A stretch of DNA of 37,179 nt, from positions 1 to 37,179 of the forward strand of contig JAKJDW010000010.1 in NCBI GenBank assembly GCA_022705745.1, given 5' to 3'. Origin of the DNA: Patescibacteria group bacterium (GTDB lineage: Bacteria; Patescibacteriota; Gracilibacteria; Absconditabacterales; Absconditicoccaceae). Every line of letters begins with the position of its first letter. The stretch's first letter is position 1. Below, piece by piece: positions 1 to 10,846 of the stretch. A program made the position numbers and the translations under genes. Below the pieces are notes generated by a model. It saw only the letters and a list, made by a program, of their open reading frames with translations. It was not told where the DNA came from and did not search any database.

Positions 1-325
1 TTCACCTAATTGTATATCCAATTTGTTGATGAGTAATTATTGGATTGATTTCTTTAACATCCCATCAGTCATCAGCTAGTTGTAATGCACATTGAAGATG
101 ATAAATTCAAGTAGACTCTAATACAAAAGGAACGGTTTTCAAAAGCCCATTTTTAGTCAAATCTGTTGAAAATTGATAAATAGCTTGAGAATTGTTGGCT
201 ATTCTGTAAAATAATGACTGCTGGGATGAAAATAAGCAAATGTCTATTTTCTCCTTGGCAACATCAAGTCCAATAGCTTCAATGCTATTGAGATTTAACC
301 CTGTTAAGGATGATAATCTTTTCAT
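1..325 (-). mobile_element. IS110-family transposase, N-terminal part (cut by window edge)
   Basis: N-terminal RuvC-like (DEDD) domain of an IS110-type DNA recombinase, which moves the element through a circular intermediate. Visible: the beta-strand motif IGLDVAKEKID with catalytic Asp21, then VLEST with acidic Glu70 and GIYHLQCALQLADDG, matching the family's ESTG-Y pattern. The frame has TGA at residue 73 and again near the left edge, both read as glycine, so the frame stays open to base 2 and the gene continues outside the window. The start is the ATG at 323-325; no Shine-Dalgarno is seen. The C-terminal catalytic-serine (transposase_20) domain is not in the window, so intactness cannot be judged. 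Confidence 0.85.
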
Positions 326-740
326 GCTTAATGGAGGTAATAAAATAAAACGAAGGTCAATATCTATTTATGGAATAACCTACTTAGTTATCAAAGCTTG
401 TATTTATACAGCCTAACCAATTAATTAATCCTGTAAATAGATAGAGTGGAATAGGAATGGACTTCCTTTAAATCTTTATAGATTTAGGGGGATCATAAAT
501 TCTCTATTCCACTTGATCTTCCTAATAAATTATAACCAATAAATATATATTTTTCAATATATTTCTCATAGTAGGGGGGATTTAAGAAAAATGAAGGTGT
601 TTATTTAATTCCCCTTATTTACGGGAAACTGTAAGTAAGCGAGCCAAAAAAACTAAACCCCACTATTAGTCTAAAATCCCCCTTAATCCCCCTTGTTAAG
701 GGGGATGGTTGTCAACTTTATAAACTTTCAACTTGTAATT
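326..740. other. non-coding stretch upstream of the IS110 gene
   Basis: No open frame of convincing length is seen on either strand. It holds the candidate structured RNA described separately, an AT-rich spacer (about 530-600), a palindromic C-rich repeat at 686-706 and a short AACTTT/AACTTG-type tail (712-745) that runs up to the stop codon of the M15 peptidase gene. The right boundary of the IS110 element is not visible from sequence alone. Confidence 0.5.
446..512 (-). ncRNA. candidate IS110 bridge-RNA-like fold
   Basis: Upstream of the IS110 transposase start, the arms GTGGAATAG (446-454) and CTATTCCAC (504-512) form a 9-bp outer stem. Inside lie two smaller hairpins: AGGAA/TTCCT with a five-base loop and AAATCT/AGATTT with a four-base loop. 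In the IS110 group the 5' non-coding end encodes a bridge RNA with internal loops that choose target and donor sites. Position and multibranched shape fit, but sequence pairing to target and donor was not tested. The innermost stem and the outer stem share two bases. It could also be an ordinary element-end palindrome. Confidence 0.35.
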
Positions 741-745
741 TTACA
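671..745. repeat. dispersed palindromic repeat (CCCCTTAATCCCCC type)
   Basis: A perfect hairpin ATCCCCCTT-GTT-AAGGGGGAT lies at 686-706, preceded by AATCCCCCTTA and followed by AACTTTATAAACTTTCAACTTG-like sequence. Relatives occur at about 26065-26096, 29360-29395, 29420-29450 and 33255-33410, always between genes. The stem could act as a terminator-like structure, but it lacks a T-tract. Confidence 0.75.
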
Positions 746-1517
746 AACTTAACGCATAATACTCCGCAAAACTTAAATCCTTTTCAAACAATTCTGTAGC
801 CAAGTATTTTCAAACATATCTTCGATGCCAAACTTCTGCCATTTTCCCATCTATTTTAGCTCATTTACGATATGTGTTGATAAATCAATATTTATGTGCA
901 TTTTGATTTAATCGCTCCAAATATTCTCCTCATAAAATATTGTATCAGTTTTTGGTCGCCAAATGGATATCTACCGCCAATCAAAGCTGATGCTCACTAG
1001 CTCACAATCTAGCGCATCTATTCAAAGAACAACCTCATTCAAACAAAGTAGCTTGATCATTGTAGGATCTATAAGCACTCATCAAATAAAGTTGCTGATT
1101 ATTTGTTGAATAAAAATCCTTTGCCATAGCTTCAAAAGCAGTTTGAGCAGACAATCTCAGATAAGGTCTACCCGCTCTATTTACAATATATTCGGAATCT
1201 ATTTGCGATAAATCAGCTGGGACATATTGTATATTTTCTAAAACCAAATCATCTGAAATATATTTTTGCAAAGAACAATCTGAATTAAGATCAAAGTTTT
1301 GTTTGTAGTCATTTTGTGAAAAGGCCAAGGCTTCACCAAAAATAGAAACCACTTTATTATCTACAAATTCTGACACACTATCTACTCTTTCAAAACCACC
1401 TTTTCTAATAATGTCTGCTTTTGCTGAATTTTGCCGAACAATAAAAAGAAAAACAAAAATACAAACAAAAATAAATATATTTCAAAACGAAGTGATCTTA
1501 TTTTTTATAAAACTCAT
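741..1517 (-). CDS. D-alanyl-D-alanine carboxypeptidase, peptidase family M15B (VanY/DacB-like)
   Basis: Zinc carboxypeptidase that trims the terminal D-Ala of peptidoglycan stem peptides outside the membrane. 258 aa. Residues about 9-28 are a hydrophobic anchor or signal (FGNIFIFVCIFVFLFIV). The family blocks are clear: SAYRSYNDQ near 148, SEHQLGLAVDI with zinc ligands His176 and Asp183, and EVWHRRYV with catalytic Glu228 and third ligand His231. In-frame TGA codons occur in the N-terminus, after TLFE and within the zinc motif region, all at glycine positions. The start is the first ATG that leaves the anchor intact; stop is TAA. It starts 17 bases after the ftsK stop on the same strand, so the two are probably co-transcribed. 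Confidence 0.9.
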
Positions 1518-1533
1518 TTTTTAGATCTAAATT

Positions 1534-3735
1534 TTATATAAATATATCCCTAGCTTTTGCTCATTCTTGTGGTCAAATAACACCTCTTTCTTCAAGTTCA
1601 TCCATAATTCTAGCCGCTCTAGCAAAACCTATATTAAGCTTTCTTTGCAATAAGGTAGCAGAAGCTTTTCTAGTTTCTAGAATAACTTGGATAGCTTGTT
1701 CTACAAGCTCTTCATCAGATCATCACACTCATCCAGAAAACGATCATCAAGCAATCTCCAATTTACTTTCCAAAGCTTTGATAATATCTGGATTGTATAT
1801 ATCATCCTCTGATAATCATCTCATATATTTGTCTTTTAAAGTATTTACTACCAATTCTATCTCCGATGTTTCTACAAATGGAGCTTGTATTCTAATAGGT
1901 CGTTTTGTACTTGGATCCATATAAAGCATATCTCATCTTCATACCAAATCCTCAGCTCATTTTCTACCCAAAATAGTCCTAGAATCAATTTCTGAAACAA
2001 CTCCAAATGCTATTCTAGTAGGCATATTTGCTTTGATAAGTCAGGTGATCACATTTACAGATGGTCTTTGTGTCGCCAAAATTAAATGAATTCCAATAGC
2101 ACGAGCCTTTTGAGCTATACGAGTAATGTAGGTCTCTACTTCTTTTTTGTTTTTGTGCATCATCATATCTGCCAACTCATCTATCACAAATACTATACGA
2201 TACATTTTATCTCACATTACTTTTTGATTGTATTCTCCTATATTTTTTACTCTTCTATCTTTGAGCATACCATATCTCTTTTCCATCTCATCTACAGCTC
2301 GTTTTAATAATTTTAATGCCTGTTCTGGCTCACTAACTATTGGAGCTAACATGTAAGGCAGTCAAGAATATAGTTCAAGCTCAACTTGTTTTGGATCTAC
2401 CATCAAAAACTTTAATTCTGATGGAGAATTTTGATACATCAAAGATATAATAAAGTCATTTACTCATACAGATTTACCAGATCAAGTAGCTCAAGCAATA
2501 AGTAAATGAGGCATATCTTCCAAAGTTTTTGTAATAATTGATCCATCTATTTGTCTCCCCAAGGTTAAGTTTGTATTGGATTTTGCCATTTGAGACTGGA
2601 ATTCTTTTGAACTCAACATGTCTCATACCCTAACTATTGTCGGTTTTTGATTTGGAATTTGAATTCAGACAGAATCTGTTCACGGGATAGGTGCAATAAT
2701 TCTCAAAGATTTTGATTTTAATGACAGTTTAATATCGTTTACCAATGATTCAATTTTTGATATAGCTATCCCAGCTTCCGGTTTAATTCTGATTTGAACG
2801 ATAGTTGGCCCTATATCAAATCATTCAATACTCACAGCAACATTGAATTCCATCAACTTATCTTGCAATGATTTTGCCTTCTCCATCAAAAATTTTTCAT
2901 CAATCGTAGTTACTTCTCATGTATTAGATTTTAAAATAGATGTATTAAATGTCGGCTTATCTCAAGAAAAATTTATGACTGGTCTAGGTCTTTTTTCTTC
3001 GATTTTTTCTTCTACTTTTTGTTTTATAATAGTTTTGATAAAAGAATCAGAAATTGGTCTATTTATTCCGCTTCTGGTCTCATTTATTTTTTTAGCAATA
3101 TCATCCGTTGTTTGTCTTTCTATTTTTAACTCTCTAGTAGCTCAAGCTGTTTTTGGTTTAGCATATTTTTCCAATTTAAAATTAATTTTTGGTAAAGAAA
3201 AATTGAATGTATATAAAATCCACACAAGAGTAGCTATAAGCAAAACTACTATAAAAGATTTTACTGCCGTAGCTTGAGAACCAAACATTAAGTTTAAAAG
3301 CTCAATAAGAGGCCAAGATAAGTATCCACCAAAAGATTGATATTTAGAAATTTCTCAATCTATTATTGGAAAGTTTAATACTCCAGAAACTAACATCATC
3401 ATAATCAAAAATTGTTTGATGAGTAAGTTCATCAGATAACCTTTGTACAAGATCAAAATTCATACTAAAATACACAATCCAAAAAACACATTTAATCATA
3501 TTTCTCAAAAAGCCACACTAGCATAATTGGTCAAAAGTTCAAATATTGGTGATCATTCAGCTAAATACAAAGAAAAAAAATACAAACCCCCAAGAATAAT
3601 CATACCAGCTCATAGCTTATATTTACTCAAAATTACTGTTTTTTTGCGTCTTTTATATTTTCTTCTAGCCAAAATATTTTTTTTCAAACAATAAAAATAT
3701 ATATATTTTCAATAATTAATTGATAGAGATTTCAT
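1534..3735 (-). CDS. ftsK: DNA translocase FtsK/SpoIIIE
   Basis: Septum-located dsDNA motor that clears and resolves chromosomes at division. 733 aa. N-terminal third: several hydrophobic membrane segments (roughly residues 35-165) after a basic KYKRRKK stretch. Then a short linker and the alpha/beta motor domain: Walker A GATGSGKSVG near residue 413 (three of its glycines encoded by TGA), [12 protein letters not shown], Walker [27 protein letters not shown] and ANMPTRIAF. The C-terminal gamma winged helix has [18 protein letters not shown] and ends [13 protein letters not shown]. Start ATG 3733-3735 follows AAAAAGGG on the minus strand, a weak but visible ribosome site. Stop TAA. The linker is short compared with E. 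coli FtsK, closer to SpoIIIE size. Confidence 0.95.
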
Positions 3736-3853
3736 TCCCTTTTTCAACTAAAAACTTATTGAAGATTAATCATCACAAAAATTATAAATATTTTAATTGC
3801 CTAACCTTAACGAAATTATCATAGAACTCATTACATACAAAACATAAACAGCA

Positions 3854-4858
3854 TTAGTACAGACTATATTTTCAAGGAGAATTTTGGTATATATGATTAT
3901 TTATTTCTAACAAAGTAATATGTTGCATAACAGTATCTGTATCCAAACCTGTAGCTTGCATAATAGCTCACAAAGACATTTCGCCATTGTCAGACAAAAG
4001 TCAAATAATATCACTTTGAGGAGCTGGTAAATCCAATATTTTTGTACTAACGGTATGTTTTACCCCAAATTTTTTGAAATTTTGATCAAAGAAATCCTTG
4101 AAATCAATTAAGACATTCGCTTTTTGTTGAGAAATTAGCTGATGCACTCCAAAACTAGTAAGAGAAAAAATATCGTTTGGAACAACATATACCGGTCTAC
4201 TTGAATGGTTGGCAAAATCAACTGTAATTAAACTTCAAGAATTTTCTCAAGCTTCCGGCAAAACAACTATATCAGACAAACCTGCTATAATACGATTTCT
4301 TTGCGGAAAACTATATTTTGTAGGTACGAAATTTATCTTGTATTCGGACAATACCAGTCATCCATTGTCCACTATAGATTGGACAATATGACGCTCTGCT
4401 CATTTCAAAAAATAATTTAGTCATCATCACAAAACAGCAATGGTGGGTATTTTGTGCTTGATAGAAAGCGCATGAGCCAGCTGATCTACTCAAGCTGCCA
4501 TGCCGGAAATAGTTACCAAATCATAGTTTTCAGCATGTTCAAAAAGCTTCTTTAAAACTTTATGAGAATAAACACTCGGCTTTCTAGGCCCAACTATCGC
4601 CAAAATATTTTTGTCCAATAAAGATAAATCTCATATGTAATGGACAATATATGGTTTGGATGGTATTGAATGAAACTTGTAATGATAATCATCTTGTCAC
4701 ATCATAAAAGCTCCGATATTGTGCTCTTGAAAAATACTTTGTATATTTTTTAGTTCAGATGCTGGAATATCATACTTATCAAAATCTCAAGATTTCAAAT
4801 CTCAAAAAGTAATATCAGGATGAGCAGAATACTTAATAATTTCAGGATGAATAGACAT
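3854..4858 (-). CDS. dprA: DNA-processing protein DprA
   Basis: Loads RecA onto incoming single-stranded DNA during natural transformation (cytoplasm). 334 aa. The Rossmann-like domain shows LAIVGPRKPS, TISGMAAGVDQLAHALS, AVLGGGLNYF, FPQRNRIIAGLSD and VVLPEAGENSGSLITVDFA, followed by VYVVPNDIFS. The C-terminal about 60 residues look like the winged-helix DML1-type domain (SDNGEMSLGAIMQATGLD). TGA codons sit on the conserved glycines. The frame passes a final TGA and ends at TAA 3854-3856, so the last residues are GKYSLY. Downstream on the same strand comes ftsK after a 118-base gap; upstream is a repeat block. It pairs functionally with comM and ssb in this window. Confidence 0.93.
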
Positions 4859-4861
4859 GAG

Positions 4862-5060
4862 AAAATGTTAAAGTGATAAAATGATAAAGTGTTAAAATGA
4901 TAAAGAGATGAATTGATGTAGGGGCAGTTATCAACCGCCCGTTATTAGAGTAAAAAACATTCGTGATAAAATGTTGAAGTGATGAGGGGAAAATTCCTCC
5001 CTAGGGGGAGGTTGAATGTCCCGAATTTATGAGGGACTAGGTGGGGGTTTTACCCCCAAC
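4862..5060. repeat. composite intergenic repeat block
   Basis: Three elements in a row. (1) 4862-4912: degenerate copies of GATAAAATG/TTAAAATG-type units. (2) 4914-4963: a palindromic element containing GCAGTTATCAACCGCCCG, related in inverted orientation to 28415-28475. (3) 4994-5060: a 67-bp element with CCTCCCTAGGGGGAGG and GGGGGTTTTACCCCC palindromes that is identical, in inverted orientation, to 19860-19926. No coding frame is seen. The remaining 5061-5334 is AT-rich spacer with nothing recognised. Confidence 0.85.
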
Positions 5061-5334
5061 TACAACCTCCAACTCTCCCAATTCCCATTAATAAGGAACA
5101 AAATTATTAATTGTTAATCACTCCTCGTTCATTTCAAAATTTCTTATAACAAATTTTTTCATAAATTCAATACTTTATTGTAATTTTAACTGGTGTCAAA
5201 AAATATTTGACAACAAAGCACAATAGTGAACTGGAAATTTTTCATAAACAAAAATTTCAAAAATCCAATTGAAAACAAATAATATAATCTTATATTATAA
5301 AAAATGAATGAATTTTATATTGTCAAAAAATATT

Positions 5335-6729
5335 ATGTCTTTAGCCAACAAATATCGTCCGAATACATTTGATAAAATTATATGACAAGATCATATTACA
5401 CACATACTCAAAGCTCAAATGAAAAATGAGCAAAGGAACAACCACAACTATTTGCTTTTTGGACCTAGAGGTACTGGAAAAACTACAGCAGCTAGAATTT
5501 TGTCCAAAGCCATAAACTGTTTGGATCTACAAGATGGAAATCCTTGTAATCAATGTGCAAATTGTAGCACAATAAACAAATGACAAACTTTTGATTATGT
5601 AGAAATAGATGCAGCCAGCTACACAGGAGTAGACAATATTAGAGAAGAGATTTTAGACAAAGTACCATATCCTCCTACTCAACTAAAAAAGAAAATATAT
5701 GTAATAGATGAGGTACATATGCTCTCCAAGTCTGCATTCAATGCTCTTTTAAAAACCATAGAAGAGCCAAATAGTGCTGTTTGATTTATTTTTGCCACTA
5801 CAGAAATACACAAAGTCCCAGAAACAATAGTTTCTCGTTGCCAAGTGTTTAATTTCAAAAAAATTTTAAAAGAAACAATGACTCCTCATTTACAAAACAT
5901 TTGTAATTTAGAGTGACTATCTTTTGAAGATGAGGCATTAAATTTAATTTCAGACATATCTGAATGATGTGTAAGAGATGCCGTAAAGTATGTAGACCAA
6001 ATAAGCGTGTTTGGAAGCATTAGTATGGAAAATGTTAGCAATTTTTTGGGAATAGCTGGTGAAGCCATGATCAAAGATTTTTTGGAATTAATAAAGTCAA
6101 AAGATAGAGAAGCTATTTTCAAAAAAATAGACGAAATTCACGACCAATGAATAGACTTATTGCAATTTGCAAAACAAAACATTATGTACATAGACAAAAA
6201 TATAATGTCAGATATCGACTTTTTTATCTCTGTATCAGAAATTTTTTCAGAAATAATAGCAACAGCAAAATATTATCCATACCCTACTATCTTGTACAAA
6301 ATTGCGATAAATAAATTTTTATGACAAAACAATCAGGTCGTCAACTATCAGGAACCAGTAAAACAAGAAAACAAAATCAAAGAAAACAAAACAGAAGAAA
6401 GCGTCGTCACAGAAACTCCAATTTCAGAAGAAAAAAATCAAAACGAAGCACCAGGCGTAGAAAGCAAAGAGAAAGAAATTTTGAATCAGCTAATTGAAAA
6501 AGTAGAAAGCAAAACCTTAAAAGATAGTTTGAGAGACCACATATTTATAAAAAACATTTCAGACTGAAAAGCTTACTTTGTAGTAATAAATAAAATAGCA
6601 GAAATTGCTTTGAATAGAGATGATACAAAAAGTAATTTAGAAGAAATGATTTCCGAAATAGTATGAGAAAACATCACCATAGACATCCAATTTCAATCCA
6701 AAGAAGATTACTTTTCAAGTATACTATAA
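5335..6729 (+). CDS. dnaX: DNA polymerase III subunit gamma/tau
   Basis: AAA+ clamp-loader subunit of the replicase. 464 aa. The N-terminus matches the family ([19 protein letters not shown]). Walker [10 protein letters not shown] at 42-50; zinc-binding cysteines in the NCLD...CNQCANC segment (about 61-78); Walker B with VIDEVHMLS; sensor 1 [15 protein letters not shown] then the SRCQVF arginine finger block. Then a lid domain and a lysine/glutamate-rich tail (about 345-400) before a small C-terminal domain. Glycines at IIGQ, NKGQ, SAVGF and SEGC are TGA. Start ATG at 5335 is chosen because MSLANKYRP is canonical; an in-frame ATG at 5308 would add nine residues. Stop TAA. Confidence 0.95.
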
Positions 6730-6961
6730 AATGATGAATGCCTGTCCCCGCCACAAACGAAGTGAACTTTGTGCACAATAAAATGTTGAAATGTTAAAAT
6801 GATGAAACAAAAACAATGTAGCCCCGCAATTCTGCAGAGCTGCAAGCAATGGAGGGAAAAGAGACTCCCTTTAACAAGGGAGGAGAACTCTATAAGCTTG
6901 ATCTTGAAAAAAATCAAACAATATTTACTAATAAATCCACTATTTAACTATTCAAAAAATT
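6730..6961. other. intergenic spacer with repeat fragments
   Basis: Contains a CCCCGCCACAAACGAAGTGAAC fragment of the GC-rich dispersed family, AAAATGTTGAAATGTTAAAATGATG units (6780-6806) like those at 4862 and 30006, and a CTCCCTTTAACAAGGGAGGAG palindrome near 6866. No supported gene. Confidence 0.55.
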
Positions 6962-9385
6962 ATGAGCAAGTACAATCCAAAAGAATCAGAAAAAAAACGA
7001 CAAGATTTTCGAGAGGAAAATAAAATTTACACTTTCGATCTAAATTCAGACAAGGAAGTTTTTAGTATAGATACTCCTCCACCTACAGTCAGCGGGAAAC
7101 TACATATCTGACATATTTCATCATACACTCAAGCAGAAATTATTGCTAGATACAAAAGGATGAAATGATACAATGTTTATTACCCTATGGGTTTTGACAA
7201 CAATGGGATTCCTACCGAATTATTAGTAGAAAAAGACCTAAAAATAAACATCAAAGAAATGGAAAGAAAAGATTTCATTCAAAAGTGTTTGGAAGTAAAT
7301 CAAAAATATGTTAAAATATATGAAAGTTTACGGAAAACAATGGGATTATCTATCGATTGGACAAAAATTTATAGTACCATAGACCCAAAAACACAACAAA
7401 TAGTACAAAAAGAATTTGTAAAATTATACAAACAATGACATATAGTTGCCAAAGAGTTCCCTGCTTTACGATGTACAAAACTACAAGCTACAATAGCTCA
7501 AGCAGAGACAGAAGATCAAGAATTTGAAGAATACTTCAATGATATAGAGTTTACTCTAGAAGATGGGACAAAATTGACTATTGCTACTACTAGGCCAGAA
7601 TTACTACCAGCATGTAAGGCTGTTTTTGCACATCCAGATGATACCAGATATCAAAAATATTTTAATAAAAAAATTACTACTCCATTGTGAGATACTGTAC
7701 CTTTACTACCAGACGATAAGGCAAAAATCGACAAAGGAACATGACTTGTAATGTGTTGTAGTTACGGAGACGAAACAGATGTATATTGGTTTCAAAAACA
7801 CTGATTAGAGGCAAAAATCTGCATAGATAGATATGGTAAAATGCAAAATACTGGACTCACAGAAATAAATGGACTAAAAGTAAATGAAGCTAGAGACAAA
7901 ATAATGGATATTTTGGAACAAAAGTGAGTAGTAAAAAACAGGACAAAAATAGTTCAATCCAAATCAATTTCAGAAAGATGAAAAGTACCAGTAGAAATAA
8001 TTCCAGTTCATCAGCGATTTGTAAACATTCTAGACAAAAAAGATATATTATTGGAACAAAACGATAAAATGAGATGGTTTCCAGAATTTATGAAAAAAAG
8101 ATCCAACGATTGGATAGAAAACCTACATCGAGATCGGAACATTTCTAGAAACAGAAAATTTGGTATTCCTATTCCTGTATGGTATGATATAAATAGTTGA
8201 GATGTAATATTACCATCGATGGAACAGCTTGAAAAGTGACCAGTAGATCCGTCTGTAGATTTACCAGATGGATATACAAAAGAACAAGTTAGATGAGAAA
8301 CTCTAGTATTAGATACTTGGTTTACATCAGGACTTTCTCCTTTGATAAACAAAAACCTTTTAGACAAAAATTGATTTGATACAAAAGATTTTTTTCCAAT
8401 GAGCATGAGACCACAGTCTCACGATATTATCAGAACTTGGCTTTTGTATACCACACTACACTCCTATCTAAGAGACTGAAAAATACCATTTCAAAATATT
8501 ATGATTTCTGGATTTGTTATGGCAGAAAAATGACAAAAATTTAGTAAATCCAAATGAAATGCTTTTGATCCAGAAGATTTAATCAATCAACGATGAGCTG
8601 ATGCAATTAGATACTGGACAGCGTGAAGTCAACTATGAAAAGATATATTATTTGAAGAAAGCGAGATCAAAAACGGACAAAAGCTCATCACAAAGCTTTG
8701 GAATGCTTCAAATTTTGTACAAATGCTTACTCAATGATTTGATCCAAAACAAGAGTTTGACACCAATAAGTTACTAGCTACAGATCAACGAATTATAGCT
8801 AGAACAAACGAAACTATAGAAAAAATGACAAAACATTTAGATAAATTTGAATATGGTCTAGCAAAGATAGCTTTTGAAGAATTTTTCTGGGCAGATTTTT
8901 GCGATAACTACTTGGAATTAGTAAAACTTAGGCTGTACAAACCAGAGTTATTTGAAAACGGTGAAGAAAAAAAGTTAGCATGACAATGGACCTTATATCA
9001 CATTCTATTTGATACTTTGAAACTAATAGCTCCATATTTACCACATATCACAGAAGAAATATACCAAAACTATTTCAAACAGTATGAAAACATTATATCA
9101 ATCCATAAAACCGAATTCCCTACACAAATTTTGGAAATAAATAATCAGGCAGAACAAATAAAAGAGTTTGAGAAAATCAAAGAAATAATAGAGTCTGTAA
9201 GAAAATTCAAAACAGAAAATCAAATTTCAATGTGAGCAGAATTGAAAAGTTTAGATATACATTGATCAAAAGAATTTTTGGAAATAGCAAGAAAATACTT
9301 AGACGATATTATTTGAGTAACAAAAGCTCAAAAAGTAGATTTAATAGAAAGTAATGAAGAAAATTTTATATGCAGTAAGTTATAA
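6962..9385 (+). CDS. valS: valyl-tRNA synthetase
   Basis: Class I synthetase that charges tRNA-Val and edits mischarged threonine. 807 aa. HIGH motif in [17 protein letters not shown], then [14 protein letters not shown]. Editing (CP1) domain with [19 protein letters not shown] and DTWFTSG. Catalytic KMSKS loop as MAEKGQKFSKSKGNAFDP, with GADAIRYW after it. Anticodon-binding domain from about residue 570 ([10 protein letters not shown]...[14 protein letters not shown]). The [10 protein letters not shown] block and the length resemble the archaeal/Rickettsiales type of ValRS rather than the common bacterial form (which reads PGTDHAGIATQ); the C-terminal coiled-coil arm of the bacterial type is not evident. 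Many TGA glycines. Start ATG 6962; stop TAA. Confidence 0.95.
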
Positions 9386-9414
9386 GTTGAAAGTTACAAG
9401 TTGAAAGCTACATT

Positions 9415-9467
9415 CCTACCATCCGGGTGCGATTGGTTAGCTCCGCGAACAGCACCCGGGTGGTAGG
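9415..9467. repeat. long GC-rich hairpin after valS
   Basis: Sixteen-base arms CCTACCATCCGGGTGC (9415-9430) and GCACCCGGGTGGTAGG (9452-9467) pair with one mismatch around a 21-base loop. It is flanked on both sides by AAGTTACAAGTTGAAAG-type repeats (9383-9412 and 9475-9502), with an AAC/GTT symmetry about the hairpin. There is no T-tract directly after it, so it is more like a dispersed repeat element than a classical terminator, although it could still stop transcription between the convergent genes. Confidence 0.75.
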
Positions 9468-9504
9468 AGAATACAACTTTCTAACTTGACGAACTTTCAA
9501 CTCA

Positions 9505-9948
9505 TTAAACTCACTTCAACACAATTTCTCAGATTTTAATCTCATCTAAAACCTTTTGGATTAAATCTTGTATTTCAAGGATAGCCATACTATAGATATT
9601 ATTAAAATTATTATCACTAATCAATAAACAATTTAATTTACTAGATGTATTCTGTAGTCAAGAAATTAGATTTTCTAAATCTAAGGTATCAGAAAGCAAT
9701 TTTTGGTTGTTTAAGCCATCTTTCAATTCTCCAAGATGAGTTTTTATAGAAATAATATTTTTTACAACCAAATCAATAAATTCTGAATTAACATTCATCC
9801 TATCCACAATAGTCATATTGTAGCTAGAAACTTTTTCAGAATTAATTTCCAAAGCAGAAATCAAAGCATCACAAGTAGCATTAATTTTATCAATCAAAAC
9901 ATTAATTCTATTAACTGATTGAGGAGAAAGGGAGTTTAATGTGTTCAT
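9505..9948 (-). CDS. hypothetical coiled-coil protein
   Basis: 147 aa, not recognised. The composition is helical, with long stretches that fit coiled coils (INVLIDKINATCDALIS, FIDLVVKNIISIKTHLGEL, AILEIQDLIQKVLDEIKIG). There is no signal peptide or membrane segment. Three in-frame TGA codons (before LQNTSSK, in KIGEIV and in LKGV) are read as glycine; the frame ends at TAA 9505-9507. The start is the ATG at 9946-9948 (MNTLNSLSPQS); a GTG farther upstream is possible. It is convergent with valS and separated from it by a hairpin. The C-terminal EIQDLIQKVLDEI is faintly like the CheZ tail, but that is too weak to name. Confidence 0.7.
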
Positions 9949-10237
9949 TTTGTTAAAATATAATATAAATGTTTTTTTAATATACACTCAAACTATTTTA
10001 CTAATATAATTATAGTCCAAATTTTCATTTTTACCAAAAAAATGAATAAACATTTCAAATATTTTACCTACAAATATCAATTATAGTAAAAAAATATTTA
10101 CATATTAAAAAATTTACCATTTTTTGAAAACACTTAGTTATCAGCTCAACAATTTTTCAAAAAAAATCTCTATTGATTTTAGTAACAAAAGGAATATTGT
10201 TCAACAACAAAACATTTTTTACATTATACGATCTCAA
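9949..10237. other. AT-rich divergent intergenic region
   Basis: Separates the divergent coiled-coil (-) and methyltransferase (+) genes. Long A and T runs, no palindromes above about 8 bp, no supported gene. A promoter must exist here for each side but no convincing -35/-10 pair stands out. Confidence 0.4.
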
Positions 10238-10774
10238 ATGACTGTCGTTATCATTGTCCTTGTTATCGTACTTGCTGTAGCTTGAACTTTTTCATTCTTT
10301 ATGTTTAGATCTCTGCTAAAACCATCAAAAATAGCACCATATGTTTCATCATTCAACAGACACTTAGAGCTGATGAAAAAAATAGAAATCAAAAAATGAG
10401 CAAAAATCTTGGATTTAGGATGTGGGGATGGGAAAGCACTCAGATTTTTTTCACAACAGTTTGATGTAAAAAGTTGTCATGGTTATGATTTAAACTTGTA
10501 TGCTATAATATATTGAAAAATATTAAATTCAATTTATTGACATAAAAATATCCACATAAAACAATGAAATTTCTTGAAAGCTGATCTAAAATGATATGAT
10601 TATATATATGTTTATCTATGGACAAGTCAGCTTGCTGAAATAGAAGATCGACTGCGAGAAAACAAAGATAAAGACACTATTATTATATCAAATTCATTTG
10701 AATTCACTAAACATAAAGAATTTGATAGTATCAACAATTCAAAAGGCAAAAAAAGTATATTTTTATATAAATAA
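10238..10774 (+). CDS. membrane-anchored class I SAM-dependent methyltransferase
   Basis: 178 aa. Residues about 2-25 form one hydrophobic segment (VVIIVLVIVLAVAGTFSFFMF), so the enzyme is probably tethered to the inner face of the membrane. The methyltransferase fold is shown by motif I ILDLGCGDGKALRFF (residues 57-71), HGYDLNLYAI for the acidic motif II, and DYIYVYLW for motif IV. Its substrate cannot be told: short SAM enzymes of this form act on many targets. TGA glycines at VAGTF, KKGAK, YGKIL, YGHKN, KQGNF and LKGYD. Start ATG 10238, no Shine-Dalgarno; stop TAA. It is followed by a strong shared terminator. Confidence 0.8.
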
Positions 10775-10783
10775 ATTTTATAT

Positions 10784-10838
10784 AACAAAAAAAGAGAAAA
10801 CACTAAGACAAATAATTTATAATTTTCTCTTTTTTGTT
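10784..10838. terminator. bidirectional A/T-flanked hairpin terminator
   Basis: Left arm at 10784-10800 (AACAAAAAAAGAGAAAA) and right arm at 10823-10838 (TTTTCTCTTTTTTGTT) are complementary, giving a stem with A-rich and T-rich sides. It lies between the stop of the methyltransferase (10774) and the stop of the convergent FnIII-like gene (10847), as expected for a terminator serving both. Confidence 0.7.
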
Positions 10839-10846
10839 ATCTATTT

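Noticed and set aside
2843-3277. 144-codon open frame on the plus strand inside ftsK
   Set aside because: Antisense of the FtsK linker and membrane region; hydrophobicity comes from the complementary codons.
8011-8406. 131-codon open frame on the minus strand inside valS
   Set aside because: Lies wholly within a clear synthetase gene and has no family features; a shadow frame.
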